From: Myxococcus qinghaiensis
GTDB lineage: Bacteria; Myxococcota; Myxococcia; Myxococcales; Myxococcaceae
DNA length: 64,000 nt
NCBI RefSeq assembly: GCF_024198215.1
Contig: NZ_JAKCFA010000017.1
Span: forward strand, 186,001-250,000
Direction: 5' to 3'
Shown here: positions 11,001-18,885 of the stretch, in pieces
Position numbering within the stretch: the stretch's first letter is position 1
How the letters are laid out: each line of letters starts with the position of its first letter
The notes under the pieces: generated by a model
Told to the model about the DNA's origin: nothing
Databases searched by the model: none
What the model saw: only the letters and a program-made list of their open reading frames with translations
Program-made: the position numbers and the translations under genes

Positions 11001-14000
11001 TCGAGCAGCGCCTGCGCCGCCCAGGTGTCCTGCGGCTCCTCCAGACGCAGGCTGCGCAGCGAGTCCACCGCCGCGCCAGCACGGCCGAGGACGAGGGACA
11101 GCTCCGCCAGCTCGCGACGGGCCGCGCGCCGGGGCTCGCCGGACAGGCGCGGCCACAGCTCCACCAGCAGGTCCGCCAGCGCCTCGCGAGCGCCGGCCTT
11201 GCGGTGCAGGTTGACCAACTCCACGCGGGCGTCGAGGTCCTCGGGAGCCCGGATGCAGTACTCAGCCAGCAGGCGGCGCGCGGAGTCCGTCCGGCCCGCG
11301 CGCACGGCGGCACTGGCGGCCTTGCGCGTGAGCGCCACCCGCTCCGCCTCGCGCGGCGCGTCCGCGTCCACCGGAGGCAGCGCCAGCACCGCCTCGAAGT
11401 CCTCCAGCGCGGCGCGCGCATCGGTGGGCAGCTTCAGCTCACCGCGACGCTGACGCGCGGGCGCGAAACTCGAGTCGCGCTCCAGGGCCTCGGCGAGGAA
11501 CGCCTCCTCGCGACTGGTACCCGCCGCCAGCAACGACGCGCGGTAGAGCAGCTTCGCGCCGGAGCGGGCCTCCGGCACCAACACGGCGCGGCGCGCGTAC
11601 AGCCGGGCGGCCTCCAGCTTCTCGCCGCGCTCCAGCTCCAGCTCGGCCAGCGACTCCAGCACCTCGGCCGCCAGCGGGCCCTGGGGACTGGCCTCCAGCG
11701 CGGCCGTCAAACGCAACAGCGCGGCGGCCTTCTCGCCTCGGTCCAGCAGGGCGCGAGCACTCTGGAGGAACAGCGGAGCGGCCTCCTCGGCGCGGTCGGC
11801 GCCCATCAGCGCCTGGGCACGACCCGCCCACAGCTCGGCCAGCGCCTGCGTCTCGCCGGCCTCTGTGTAGAGCGACTCCAGCCGCGCGGCCAGCGTGTCG
11901 TCCAGACGGCGCAGCGGCAGCGCCTGCGCATACGCGGCGATGGCGCCTTCGCGGTCGCCCAGCATCTCGCACGCGCGACCGAGCCGGGCGCGCACGTCCG
12001 CCAGCTTCTCCGGCGCGGCGGTGCGCGGCAGCGTGGACAGCAGTGACTCCAGCGCGCGCCGCGCATGCTCGGGGCGCTCGCAGCGCAGCGACAGGTCCGC
12101 CAGGTCCAGCAGCACGGCGGAGTCCGGGGCCAGCCGCGCCGCCTTCTCCAGCGACACCAGCGCGTCACCCACGCGGCCCAGGCGGGCCTCCAGCACCCCA
12201 GCCAGCTCTCGCAGCGCCGCCGCCGCGAGGCGCTTGTCGCCCTGTGCCTCCGCCACCCGCGCGCGCTCCTCCAGCGCCACGGCCAGCCCGGCCATGTCCG
12301 CGCGCTTGCGCTGCAAGGCGCACAATTCACCCAGCGCCGGCAGGTCATCCGGCTCCGCGCGCAGCACTTCCTGGAGGGAGTGCACCGCCAGGTCCAAATC
12401 GAAAGCCAGGTCGCGCGCGGCCACCGCGAGGCGGCGGTACTTCTGCGCGCGCTCCTTCGCGTCCGGCGCCAGTCGAGCCAGCGCGGACAGGCACCGCGTC
12501 AACAGCGGCCCATCCCGCCGCGCCTCGGCCAATGCAAGCAGCGACTCCAGCGCGGGCCGATGGTCCGCGTCCGCCTCCAGCGCGAGCAGCAACAGCCGCT
12601 CGGCCTTCTCCGGCTGCTGGAGTCGACCGCGATACAGCTCACCCGCCTCGGCCCAGGACGCGGCGCGCCTGGCCGGCTCGTCCATGAGCGCGGCGGACTT
12701 CTCCAGCGCGTCGGCCAGCTCCAGCGACTTCCCGGTGATGCGGAAGTACGGAATCAGCTCCTCGAGCGCCACCCCGTCGCGAGGGTCCAGCGCCAGCGCG
12801 GACTCGAGGTGCTCACGCGCGCGCGCCGGGTCTCCCAGACGGGAGCGGTACAGCCGCGCCAGCGCATGGTGGCTGGCGTGCGCCGCATGGCGGACACCCT
12901 CCGAGCGCGGCGCCGGCCCCGCCAGCTCCAGCGCCTGCTGGTAGCCCGCGAGCGCCTCCTGCAACCGGCCCAGTCCCTCCGCGACACGCGCGGCGGCGAA
13001 CAGCGGCTCCGCCTCACCGGGCAGCAGGGACACCGCCTCGCGGTAGCGCAGGAGCGCGTTCTCGGGCTGCTTCAGGCCCTCTTCCCACACGCGACCGGCC
13101 ATCAGGTCGGCGTGGCCCACGCGGTCCAACTCGTGCCGGGCCATGGACACTTCGCGCAGCCGGTCCAACGCCTTCAGCGCGCGCAGGTGCTCGCCGCCCC
13201 GGTGGCACAGCTCACCCAGCAGCAACAGCGCATCCGACTGGTCCGGAGACAGCCGCAGCGCCGCCTCGCAGTGCAGGCGCGCTCCGGCGATGTCGTCCTC
13301 GGTCTGCGCGCACAGCCGGGCCAGGTGCACGTGCGCGTCGGCGGCCTCATGCGGATCTCTCGCGAGCGCCGCCAGACGGCGGTAGGCCCGCACCGCGCCC
13401 GCCCTGTCACGCGCCTGGTCCGACGCACGCGCCAGCGCCTTCAGCGAAGGCAGGTGGTCCGGCTTCAGGCCCAGCAGCTCATGCAGCGCCTTCACCGCCA
13501 CCTGGGGCGCGGTGTCGCGGGAGCAGCGGGCCGCGGCCTCCGCGGAGAAGAAGGCCGCGGCCTCCTCCGACGTGCGACGCGCCAGCGCGCACAGCGCCAG
13601 GTAGCGCTCGGCGGCGCGGGCACCCTCGCCCCGGCGCTCGCGCACCACGGCCTCGCCCCACAGCGCGGCGGGGCTGCGGTCCCGACGACGCTGGAGCGTG
13701 GCGGCCACATCCAACGCCAGCTCGTGCGCCTGAGGGTCCGCCACCAGCAGCGACAACAGCCGCTCGGCGGCGAAAGGGTGCGCCTCCTGCGCGTCTCCAG
13801 CCTGGAGGTATTGCTGCCGCGCCTCGGCCAGCCGGCCCTGGGCGATGAGTCCCTCGGCGTCCGCGAAGGCCCGCGCGCCCTCCAGCGTGAGGAGCAGCTC
13901 CTCGTCCGGAGTGGCTGGAGGAGGCAGGCCGCCGGCCGCGAAGCGCAGCTTCAACCCCGTGCTCGACACCTCGGCGGCGGACAGGCGCGCGGTGTCCAGC

Positions 14001-14620
14001 GACGGCATCTTGTAGCCACGGCTCACCGCCGCGAGCTGACACAGCGCGGGCAGCACGCGCGTGGAGAAACCAGAGGCGCCGCGCACCTCCACGTCCGGCA
14101 CCAGCGCCAGCGCGCCCACGGCGGCGGACAACAGGCCCGGCACCTGCACCGACGGCGTGGAAGAGAACCCGTACAGGCGCACGTCGTAGAGATAGACGGC
14201 GAGCTTCTCGCCATCCGCGTCGAAGGCCACCTTGAACGTGAAGGGCGTGCGCTCCGGCGCGGGCAGCCGCCCCTGCCCTTCCAGGTAGCCGGGACGGAAG
14301 TGCAGCCGCAGCTCCTCCAGGCCCGCGAGCCGCCCCGCCAGCTCCGCCACCCGCCGCGTCACCAGATCCGCGTCGACGGACAGCTCCAGGAAGCCGAAGT
14401 GCAGCTTCTTGCGCTGATAACGCGTGGCTCCGGCGCTGACGTTGAAGGGGAAGCTGACGTCCGGAATCTGGAGCGCGAAGTCGGAGATGCGCAGCCCGGG
14501 GACGACTTCGAGCGCCGGGAAGCCCACGAACGCCCTGCGGTCCAGCAGGCGCAGCTCGGGTGTAGCGGCGCGCGCATCGGGCGCCGCGGTGGGCTTTAGG
14601 GAGTCGCTCTCGTTGGCCAT
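5072..14620 (-). CDS. Giant TPR-repeat protein (3182 residues)
   Basis: Almost the whole protein is alpha-helical tetratricopeptide-like repeats, with recurring units of the type A..Y..AL.L.P....AL..L. There is no signal peptide or membrane segment, so it is probably a cytoplasmic scaffold. Residues 1 to about 230 form a separate beta-rich domain (for example VPGLRISDFALQIPDVSFPF and LAVYLYDVRLYGFSSTPSVQ) that I do not recognise. The last 160 or so residues form another non-TPR module rich in Gly and Leu. The start MANESDSLK at 14620 leaves a 36-base leader behind a plausible promoter; a longer frame reaching 14827 would run into the opposite-strand kinase gene and looks spurious. It heads the minus-strand run that includes queC. 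Partners unknown. Confidence 0.9.
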   Translation of the reverse strand: MANESDSLKPTAAPDARAATPELRLLDRRAFVGFPALEVVPGLRISDFALQIPDVSFPFNVSAGATRYQRKKLHFGFLELSVDADLVTRRVAELAGRLAGLEELRLHFRPGYLEGQGRLPAPERTPFTFKVAFDADGEKLAVYLYDVRLYGFSSTPSVQVPGLLSAAVGALALVPDVEVRGASGFSTRVLPALCQLAAVSRGYKMPSLDTARLSAAEVSSTGLKLRFAAGGLPPPATPDEELLLTLEGARAFADAEGLIAQGRLAEARQQYLQAGDAQEAHPFAAERLLSLLVADPQAHELALDVAATLQRRRDRSPAALWGEAVVRERRGEGARAAERYLALCALARRTSEEAAAFFSAEAAARCSRDTAPQVAVKALHELLGLKPDHLPSLKALARASDQARDRAGAVRAYRRLAALARDPHEAADAHVHLARLCAQTEDDIAGARLHCEAALRLSPDQSDALLLLGELCHRGGEHLRALKALDRLREVSMARHELDRVGHADLMAGRVWEEGLKQPENALLRYREAVSLLPGEAEPLFAAARVAEGLGRLQEALAGYQQALELAGPAPRSEGVRHAAHASHHALARLYRSRLGDPARAREHLESALALDPRDGVALEELIPYFRITGKSLELADALEKSAALMDEPARRAASWAEAGELYRGRLQQPEKAERLLLLALEADADHRPALESLLALAEARRDGPLLTRCLSALARLAPDAKERAQKYRRLAVAARDLAFDLDLAVHSLQEVLRAEPDDLPALGELCALQRKRADMAGLAVALEERARVAEAQGDKRLAAAALRELAGVLEARLGRVGDALVSLEKAARLAPDSAVLLDLADLSLRCERPEHARRALESLLSTLPRTAAPEKLADVRARLGRACEMLGDREGAIAAYAQALPLRRLDDTLAARLESLYTEAGETQALAELWAGRAQALMGADRAEEAAPLFLQSARALLDRGEKAAALLRLTAALEASPQGPLAAEVLESLAELELERGEKLEAARLYARRAVLVPEARSGAKLLYRASLLAAGTSREEAFLAEALERDSSFAPARQRRGELKLPTDARAALEDFEAVLALPPVDADAPREAERVALTRKAASAAVRAGRTDSARRLLAEYCIRAPEDLDARVELVNLHRKAGAREALADLLVELWPRLSGEPRRAARRELAELSLVLGRAGAAVDSLRSLRLEEPQDTWAAQALLDLLPPPGTGSSDEEAERLELLGALVTSATGEDRAELLARRAVLHRATGRIPAAREDFSEAAKLSRRPAALLLALAELARESGDEAGELEVWRRAVVADAQLGTRARERLLALAVVLAEKDERGLAREALVSAVALSPTDAERCDAYFALADLAHRDERPDDEISALAEAARQGPTARRVEALLARATLLEARGQLADARESLKAALALAPRHAQATASLQRALRALEDWAALAELLSAEAPHAPPSEAAAMYSELASLYLERLEQPAPAEAALRQSLRFAPADADVRRRLVSLVAGRGELREAAALLETAAESAATSEAASLLREGAAYARDAQDLDRALKLARKAHSLVPARGAELASLAELLYLRGAVLEALPLQETLASTADFAASPDAAESTWLRLAELAESAGETKRAVAAYRKLLLERPLCEPAVQRLSSLLEKDDPRGAFEVLVTHARALAPSEDTVRRLVVLAEKARAALADAGVAASLLARAAEMAQTPLPLRLQLASLYRDTGRSLELLAELRHVAALSLQVGDVAATLAAYDEEARLAEATGRADEALRALADARDLLEARGRAPEAAACERRRAELLRDVKLDLSAAESALDRAFSLAEDLGTARLGAALAERRDDADAEALWLERALPLLDDAKEAAALRLRLAKLHLGVLSDTEEAERFLRGALRQDRSLDEAETLLARLLERDGRLAELAAWYEECAEGEADSERRAALLQRAAVLYRDRAGRPDAAAAAFIAARSARPDDLDLTAQAAELLHEVKRHADAAEFDAVLLEADPFREPVFSRHRAFLEETQDAQSLAELMLRRAQRQSDADAADSYLAAARAFRAVGARERALLCEDRAFELSPASAEAFELVRERAAGDVRRLSELLALRAAALPPEEALPLLRERATRLLDAGEALLAAEAFDVYLSSSGDDVEALSARAELAAQSGGPAAARPYDRRLLSAGGESLPVTVRARTWLRLGHASLGANAYHDAADAFESVVSLEPEGERGREALSLLAEVHSRTGNAPGLYRASLQLARYAEDSATAEVLYRRAADLFDDPRDAIDALLPLARLRPADASIIDRAVAGLRALGRHGDLLAVYESGAEAAGGVRAAELLLAAATVAAESLADVDAAWELTQRAAEAAPEDVTALRALVAGLRERRETTRLLDALERLVPRLEDADEASVLRLELASLLRDADQTPKAREALEAVVERGASGAGYAIALEELEKLLGDVPARRAEVQVARAELVSGRERLVLLLSASRAFEGAGRLQDALKAAKAAVATEPDVDAAMRIAHLHRALGEAPRAAKALLQAARLASPEERPPLLLEAADLWEKAGEHGEALEVIERIATEAPDILLPSELAERFGRLGAFTRALQVGFAPAMAAGELTDALAMAAQAGDTARTREALWALVAQPDTDAAHASALADGLRAERDAEGMLELAALSLSRDEAFAVSLRDEVLRAADAPVLQRLRALEELSSDANFGTRLTLLLPGLEKHPEALSEAVLGRVRVLSDAARVEALLMAAEGWTSRRKPLLRERHALELRLGRFDAAARTLARLIEVEEDSRVRAALHLEHGELLLSPLDQPDDARAAFERALDTDGTSLPALRNLLALVDEAKEPAVFVSLAERLALEEGPDAATPHRERLADAYEALGQVADAVAQLEALPETEERLARRARLAEQRGLTGEALRLRERLTDEPGMLESILRGYLEEQLVSPAARLAERLFDAGVLSAEVLRLACERLSPVIEGAPFAVRVWPELLRAAPLDVDGWTLYAEALRLLERRDVAERADGIGAALSSSTATVPATTVSALPMPAGFEHPLPPNALPVTAERFPRLFSALRPMLSSLGGSHLRVSVDPSGGVEAYLLNAEELVLGAGALSCFGTVELGYLCALALVLGADGVKLSRPGEVPGFEAAAVAAFRAVPASLAAGRVLARLDAEVRGSDPARVDVGAVLARGGAFRAVALSVLDAG

Positions 14621-14662
14621 CGCGGGAGCCTGGAAACTACCACGGCCTCCAAGCGCCCGAAA

Positions 14663-14691
14663 TTTATGACAATCCCCCGCCCGGGGGGCAA
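14663..14691 (-). promoter_or_regulatory. Putative sigma-70-type promoter for the giant TPR gene
   Basis: Read on the minus strand: TTGCCC at 14691-14686, a 17-base spacer, and CATAAA at 14668-14663, each matching 4 of 6 consensus bases. This is the most A+T-rich patch in the 152-base divergent gap between the TPR gene and the kinase gene. It would give a leader of about 36 bases. Inferred from sequence only. Confidence 0.4.
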
Positions 14692-14772
14692 CCGGAGGGG
14701 CTTGGCGGCCCCAGGGCCGCATGCGTTGTTCGTCATGCGCGCCGGGGCGAAGTCGGACAATATGCGCCCCGC

Positions 14773-17358
14773 GTGCTGGCTCCCGACTCTCTCGTCCTCG
14801 ACGGTCGCTTCCGAGTACTCCGTCCATTGGGTTCGGGCGGAATGGGCGAAGTGTACCTGGGTGAACAGGTCTCCTTGGGCCGCAAGGTGGCCATCAAGGT
14901 CCTTCACCACGACCTCCACGCGCAGCCCGGCATGGCCGAGCGCTTCAAGCGCGAAGCCCGCCTCCTCTCCGCTGTCGAGCACCCCGCCGTGGTGCACATC
15001 GTCGACTTCGGCGAATCCGGCGACCACGCCTGTCTGGTGATGGAGTTCGTGGAAGGCGAGAGCCTCTACGACGTGCTCACCCGGGGCCCCATGGCGCCGG
15101 GCCGCGCGCTGCCGCTGCTCCAGCAGCTCGCGGAGGGACTGGCCGCCATCCACGACAAAGGCATCATCCACCGGGACTTGAAGCCGGAGAACGTCTTCAT
15201 CTCCCCCGGCGCGCGCGGCGAGCAGGCGCGGCTGCTCGACTTCGGCATCGCCCGGCTGGTGGAGCCGGACGCGCAGAGCAACGTCAGCCAGGTGGGCGTG
15301 GTGCTGGGCACCCCGGAGTACCTGTCGCCGGAGCAGGCGGTGGGCGCGAAGGTGGACACGCGCAGCGACCTGTACTGCTTCGGCGTGCTCATCTACCGCG
15401 TGCTGTCCGGACGGCTTCCCTTCGAGGGCCCGCAGGCGCGGCACTTCCTCGCGCAGCACGCCTCCCACGCCCCGCTCCCGCTGGACAGGGCGGCGCCCTC
15501 GCTGACGCGCTACATCGGCCTGTTGTCGCTGGTGATGCGCCTGCTGGAGAAGAACCCGGCGAAGCGGCCCCAGAGCGCGCATGAGCTGGCGGATGCGCTG
15601 GCCGCCGCGCACTCGGCGCTGTCCGCCTTCACGCCCGGCCTGGGGACTCCCGCCTACGTCGGCGCGCCCGCCACCACCACCACGCCCTCCGGCACGTCCG
15701 TCTTCGGCGCGGGAGAAGCGACGAACACCGCGGGCCCCAGCGGCACGTCCGTCTTCGGCGCGGCGGACGCGGCACCAGCACCTCTTCCAAGCCGCACGAG
15801 CCAGAGCACCGCCGCGTTCGGACTGGCGTCCTCGCCGGGCATGGACAGCGCGTCGCCCTCGGCCATGCGCACGGGCACGGCGGCCTTCGGCACGCGGCCC
15901 ACGTTGTCCGGCAGCACGTCGACGGTGAAGCCGCAGAACCTGACGGTGATGCTCACCGACATCCAGGGCTTCACCGAGCGCACCAGCCGGCAGACGCACG
16001 AAGAGAACGCGCGGATGCTGGAGACGCATGACCGGCTGCTGATGCCGCTGGTGAGGGAGCACGAGGGACGGCTCGTCCAGAAGCGCGGGGATGCGCTGCT
16101 GGTGGCGTTCCGCTCGCCCACCGCGGGCGTGTTGTGCGGCATGGCCATGCAGGACCGGCTGTGGCGGCACAACGAGGCGCTGCCCGCCGAGGAGCGGCTG
16201 CACGTGCGCGTGTGCCTGCACGCCGGCGAGGTGCTGCTGACCGCCGACACCGTGCTGGGCGAGCCCATGGAGGTGCTGGAGACGGTGGAGCACGTCGCCG
16301 CCGCGGGCCAGGTGACCTTCACGGAGGCGGTGAACCTGGCGCGCAACCGCGCCGAGGCGGAAGTCGAACCCTGCGGCTCCATCACCCTCCCTGGCCGCGA
16401 GGAACAGCTCCAGCTCTACCGCTGCCAGCAGGCGGCCGAGGGGCCTCCCTTCGGCGCTCGCTTCGAGAAGCAGAACGCCCTCGCGGTGCGCCTGGCTCCA
16501 GCGGTCCAGCGGACTCGCGCGGCGATGGCGCCCCTCTCGCGAGGAATGCGCGCCATCTCCAGTGCCGTGCGCGCGGGCAAGGCGCGGCTGGGCACGAGCC
16601 TGACCCGCCTCAACGCGGTCCTGACGGTGCCGCCCGGTGTGAAGACAGGCGTGAGCAAGGTGGTGGTGCTGGCGCGTGCGAAGCCGCGCGCGGCGATGGC
16701 CGTGCTCGGAGCCGTGGTGCTCCTGAGTGGCGGAGTGGCCGTCGTGCTGCATCTGAGCAGCCCCGCCGTGCGCGCCATGGCCCTGCTCCAGGAAGGCAAG
16801 AAGGACGAAGCGCTGGCGCTGCTGAACGAGACGTCGAACGAGGAGCAGAAGCAGGCCCCGGTGCGGCGCGCCCTCGCGGCGACCCACCATGCCCTGGGCA
16901 ACCACGACAAGGAGCGGGTCCTGCTCACCTCGCTGGACCCGGAGGGCCGCGCCTCGGTGGAGGACTCGCTGCTGGATGGGCTCGCGGAGGACTTCGGCCG
17001 CCTGGACAACGAGGACCTGCGCAAGCTCCTGGCCAACCTCCCGAAGGAGCGGGTGCATCCGTACTTCGGGGACCTCATCCAGGGTGAGTACTCACCGAAG
17101 CAGTGGGGCGCGCTGCGCTACCTGGACTTCGCAAAGCTGACGGACGGCGTGGACCTGGTGTCGGCCTACTCCAAGGCCCTGGAGTCGAAGGACTGCGGCG
17201 TGCGCAAGCTCGCCGCCAGACGGCTGGGCGCGCTGGGCAACATGGACGCTGTCCCCGCCCTCATCCGGCTCGCCGAGCTGAAGGATGCCAAGGCTGGCGA
17301 CTGCGGCCAGTCCGAGGCGGACCGCGCCATCAAGACGCTGAACAAGAAGGGCGGCTGA
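14773..17358 (+). CDS. Ser/Thr protein kinase with degenerate cyclase domain
   Basis: 861 residues, GTG start. Residues 12-285 are a complete eukaryote-like kinase: glycine loop GSGGMGEVY (20-28), Lys42, HRDLKPEN (133-140), DFG (156-158) and GTPEYLSPE (179-187). A linker contains two copies of PSGTSVFGA. Residues 388-550 resemble class III nucleotidyl cyclase: metal Asp396 (TDIQGF) and Asp440 (GD) are kept, but the substrate-selecting Lys position reads Gln (VQKRGD) and the usual N-x-x-x-R is replaced (MEVLETVEHV), so it is probably a regulatory or nucleotide-sensing domain rather than an active cyclase. One membrane segment follows (642-661), then a helical, HEAT/TPR-like region. Divergent from the TPR gene. 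Confidence 0.9.
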   Translation: MLAPDSLVLDGRFRVLRPLGSGGMGEVYLGEQVSLGRKVAIKVLHHDLHAQPGMAERFKREARLLSAVEHPAVVHIVDFGESGDHACLVMEFVEGESLYDVLTRGPMAPGRALPLLQQLAEGLAAIHDKGIIHRDLKPENVFISPGARGEQARLLDFGIARLVEPDAQSNVSQVGVVLGTPEYLSPEQAVGAKVDTRSDLYCFGVLIYRVLSGRLPFEGPQARHFLAQHASHAPLPLDRAAPSLTRYIGLLSLVMRLLEKNPAKRPQSAHELADALAAAHSALSAFTPGLGTPAYVGAPATTTTPSGTSVFGAGEATNTAGPSGTSVFGAADAAPAPLPSRTSQSTAAFGLASSPGMDSASPSAMRTGTAAFGTRPTLSGSTSTVKPQNLTVMLTDIQGFTERTSRQTHEENARMLETHDRLLMPLVREHEGRLVQKRGDALLVAFRSPTAGVLCGMAMQDRLWRHNEALPAEERLHVRVCLHAGEVLLTADTVLGEPMEVLETVEHVAAAGQVTFTEAVNLARNRAEAEVEPCGSITLPGREEQLQLYRCQQAAEGPPFGARFEKQNALAVRLAPAVQRTRAAMAPLSRGMRAISSAVRAGKARLGTSLTRLNAVLTVPPGVKTGVSKVVVLARAKPRAAMAVLGAVVLLSGGVAVVLHLSSPAVRAMALLQEGKKDEALALLNETSNEEQKQAPVRRALAATHHALGNHDKERVLLTSLDPEGRASVEDSLLDGLAEDFGRLDNEDLRKLLANLPKERVHPYFGDLIQGEYSPKQWGALRYLDFAKLTDGVDLVSAYSKALESKDCGVRKLAARRLGALGNMDAVPALIRLAELKDAKAGDCGQSEADRAIKTLNKKGG

Positions 17359-17362
17359 AGCC

Positions 17363-17383
17363 CGGGCGGCGAGTCACCGCCCG
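17363..17383. terminator. Hairpin between convergent genes
   Basis: Inverted repeat CGGGCGG / CCGCCCG with a 7-base loop in the 39-base gap between the kinase gene and the convergent lipoprotein gene. No T-run follows, so it is at best a weak bidirectional terminator. Confidence 0.4.
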
Positions 17384-17397
17384 AGCTCCGCACCTGC

Positions 17398-17823
17398 TCA
17401 GTCGTCGTGCCGGGCGTGGCCCTTCTTCTTCCCCTTGCCATGGCCGTGACGGTGGTCGTCGTCATCCCAGTCGTCATCATGCCGGTCACCACGCCGCGCC
17501 TTCACCTTCTCGTCCACCTTGAGCAGGTTGCGAGAGAAGGCGTCGTAGTCCAGATGCAGATGGCCTTGTGCCCCGGGCGCGGAGGCGAAGAACTTCACCT
17601 TCCAGACGTCGTTGCCCGTCCGGTGCGCCTCCTTGAGCCGACAGTCGAACCGGCGCGCGCGACACTCGCCGAAGCCCCGGTCCACCGCCTCCTTGTAGGA
17701 CATGGCGGACGGACGCGGAGGAGGACGTGAAGGCGCGGGGCGGGGCGGTGAGCGCGAGTGGACGACACAACCCGACGCGAGCAACAGACCACCGACAAGC
17801 AGGGCGATTCTCATGCCCGTCAT
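17398..17823 (-). CDS. Small lipoprotein with His/Asp/Lys-rich tail
   Basis: 141 residues. Lipoprotein signal with LLLASGC; the acylated Cys is residue 19. A Pro/Arg-rich linker follows, then a short folded region (about 41-110) with two Cys (GECRARRFDCRLKEA). The last 25 or so residues are a charged tail of Asp runs mixed with His, Gly and Lys (such as HDDDWDDDDHRHGHGKGKKK), suited to binding metal ions or calcium; that role is inferred from composition only. A start at Met4 (17814) is equally possible. Last gene of a minus-strand set below the CHAP/NlpC-type lipoprotein. Confidence 0.75.
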   Translation of the reverse strand: MTGMRIALLVGGLLLASGCVVHSRSPPRPAPSRPPPRPSAMSYKEAVDRGFGECRARRFDCRLKEAHRTGNDVWKVKFFASAPGAQGHLHLDYDAFSRNLLKVDEKVKARRGDRHDDDWDDDDHRHGHGKGKKKGHARHDD

Positions 17824-17882
17824 GACGCATCAACCGCGCGGTGCTTCAAAGCCACGCGGGGTGCGAGGCGCTGACTGGAAAT

Positions 17883-18812
17883 CTACAGTCCGTCGGGAGA
17901 CGCGAAGGCCACGAACAGCTCGCCCGTGAGGTACGCGCGTCCACCCTTCGTCGCAGGCCGCAGGAAGTCATTCACCACGGGTCCGCCCTGCGCGAGCTGG
18001 TGCTTCTCCGGATGCGACAAATTCATCCGGCTGCGGGCCACGCCCTTGCTACCCCGGTGGATGAAGGTGACGGTGCCGTCATCGCCCACACCCTCCACCA
18101 CGCCGATGTGGGTCATCCCGTCATTGCGGCGGCCATCGCGGTTGCGGTCATACGTCTCGCGGAAGAACACCAGGTCCCCGGGGCGCGGCGCGCGGTGATG
18201 CAGCCGCTTGCCCTCCGTGGCGCGACGGAAGATGGCGGACACGGCGTTCTCTCCCGCCTGGAAGCCATGCGCCACCAGGTCGATGCCGGCGGAGAGGTAG
18301 GCCAGGCGCACGAAGCCGGAGCAGTCATTGGGCATGCCCCGGCTCACCTTCGCGAGGTTGCGCTCACCGACGAGCTGCATGGAGCGCGTCACGATGAGCC
18401 GCGCCAATTGCATCGGCGTGCGGTACGCATCCCAGAAGCCCGCCGCCAGGTCCGTGGACGGAGGGACGACGAGCGCGACGGCCTCCAGCGCGGCGGCGAT
18501 GACACCCGTCACCAGCGGTCGCTCCTTCTCCTCGGAGACGACGGTGGCCACGACGCGAGGCCCCACCTCGGCCTTCGGCGCCGCTGGCGCTTCGGACTTC
18601 ACCAGGGGCGTCTGGGCATTCGACGCGCCCTCTGACTCGGCGAGGACCGTGACGGACGGCTCGGCGGAGGGCTCCGCCACGACCTGCTCGGTGGGAGCCA
18701 CCGCCACCTGTGGCACCCCCTCCAGGGCAGCCCCGACGTCGCGGGACTGCACGGTGGCACAGCCGATGAGGGCACACAGCGGAACGGTGGCGAGCAGGCG
18801 AAGACGGGACAA
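17883..18812 (-). CDS. NlpC/P60- or CHAP-type lipoprotein, putative peptidoglycan hydrolase
   Basis: 309 residues. Lipoprotein signal (MSRLRLLATVPLCALIGC, Cys18), a low-complexity Ala/Val/Pro/Glu linker to about residue 90, then a catalytic domain of the Cys-His amidase type: Cys164 in PNDCSGFVRLAY, the fold motif RPGDLVFFRETYD, and His235 in GMTHIGVVEGV. This arrangement fits a lipid-anchored enzyme that cuts peptide bonds or amides in peptidoglycan. The segment DRNRDGRRNDG between motifs resembles a calcium-binding loop. It follows the giant membrane protein gene by 73 bases, so the two are probably co-transcribed. Confidence 0.85.
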   Translation of the reverse strand: MSRLRLLATVPLCALIGCATVQSRDVGAALEGVPQVAVAPTEQVVAEPSAEPSVTVLAESEGASNAQTPLVKSEAPAAPKAEVGPRVVATVVSEEKERPLVTGVIAAALEAVALVVPPSTDLAAGFWDAYRTPMQLARLIVTRSMQLVGERNLAKVSRGMPNDCSGFVRLAYLSAGIDLVAHGFQAGENAVSAIFRRATEGKRLHHRAPRPGDLVFFRETYDRNRDGRRNDGMTHIGVVEGVGDDGTVTFIHRGSKGVARSRMNLSHPEKHQLAQGGPVVNDFLRPATKGGRAYLTGELFVAFASPDGL

Positions 18813-18885
18813 CCGGAGGCCTTTTCGAAAGTTGGCGCCGCATTCAATCCCACGTTTTTGGGGGTCTCGCCAAGAACTCGAAGTG

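Noticed and set aside
5438..14599. Many long plus-strand frames opposite the TPR gene
   Set aside because: Shadows of a very G+C-rich helical coding strand, composed of Gln/Arg/Ala repeats; not genes.
14621..14827. Extension of the giant TPR frame to 14827
   Set aside because: It would run through the promoter region and into the start of the opposite-strand kinase gene; MANESDSLK at 14620 begins the recognisable domain.
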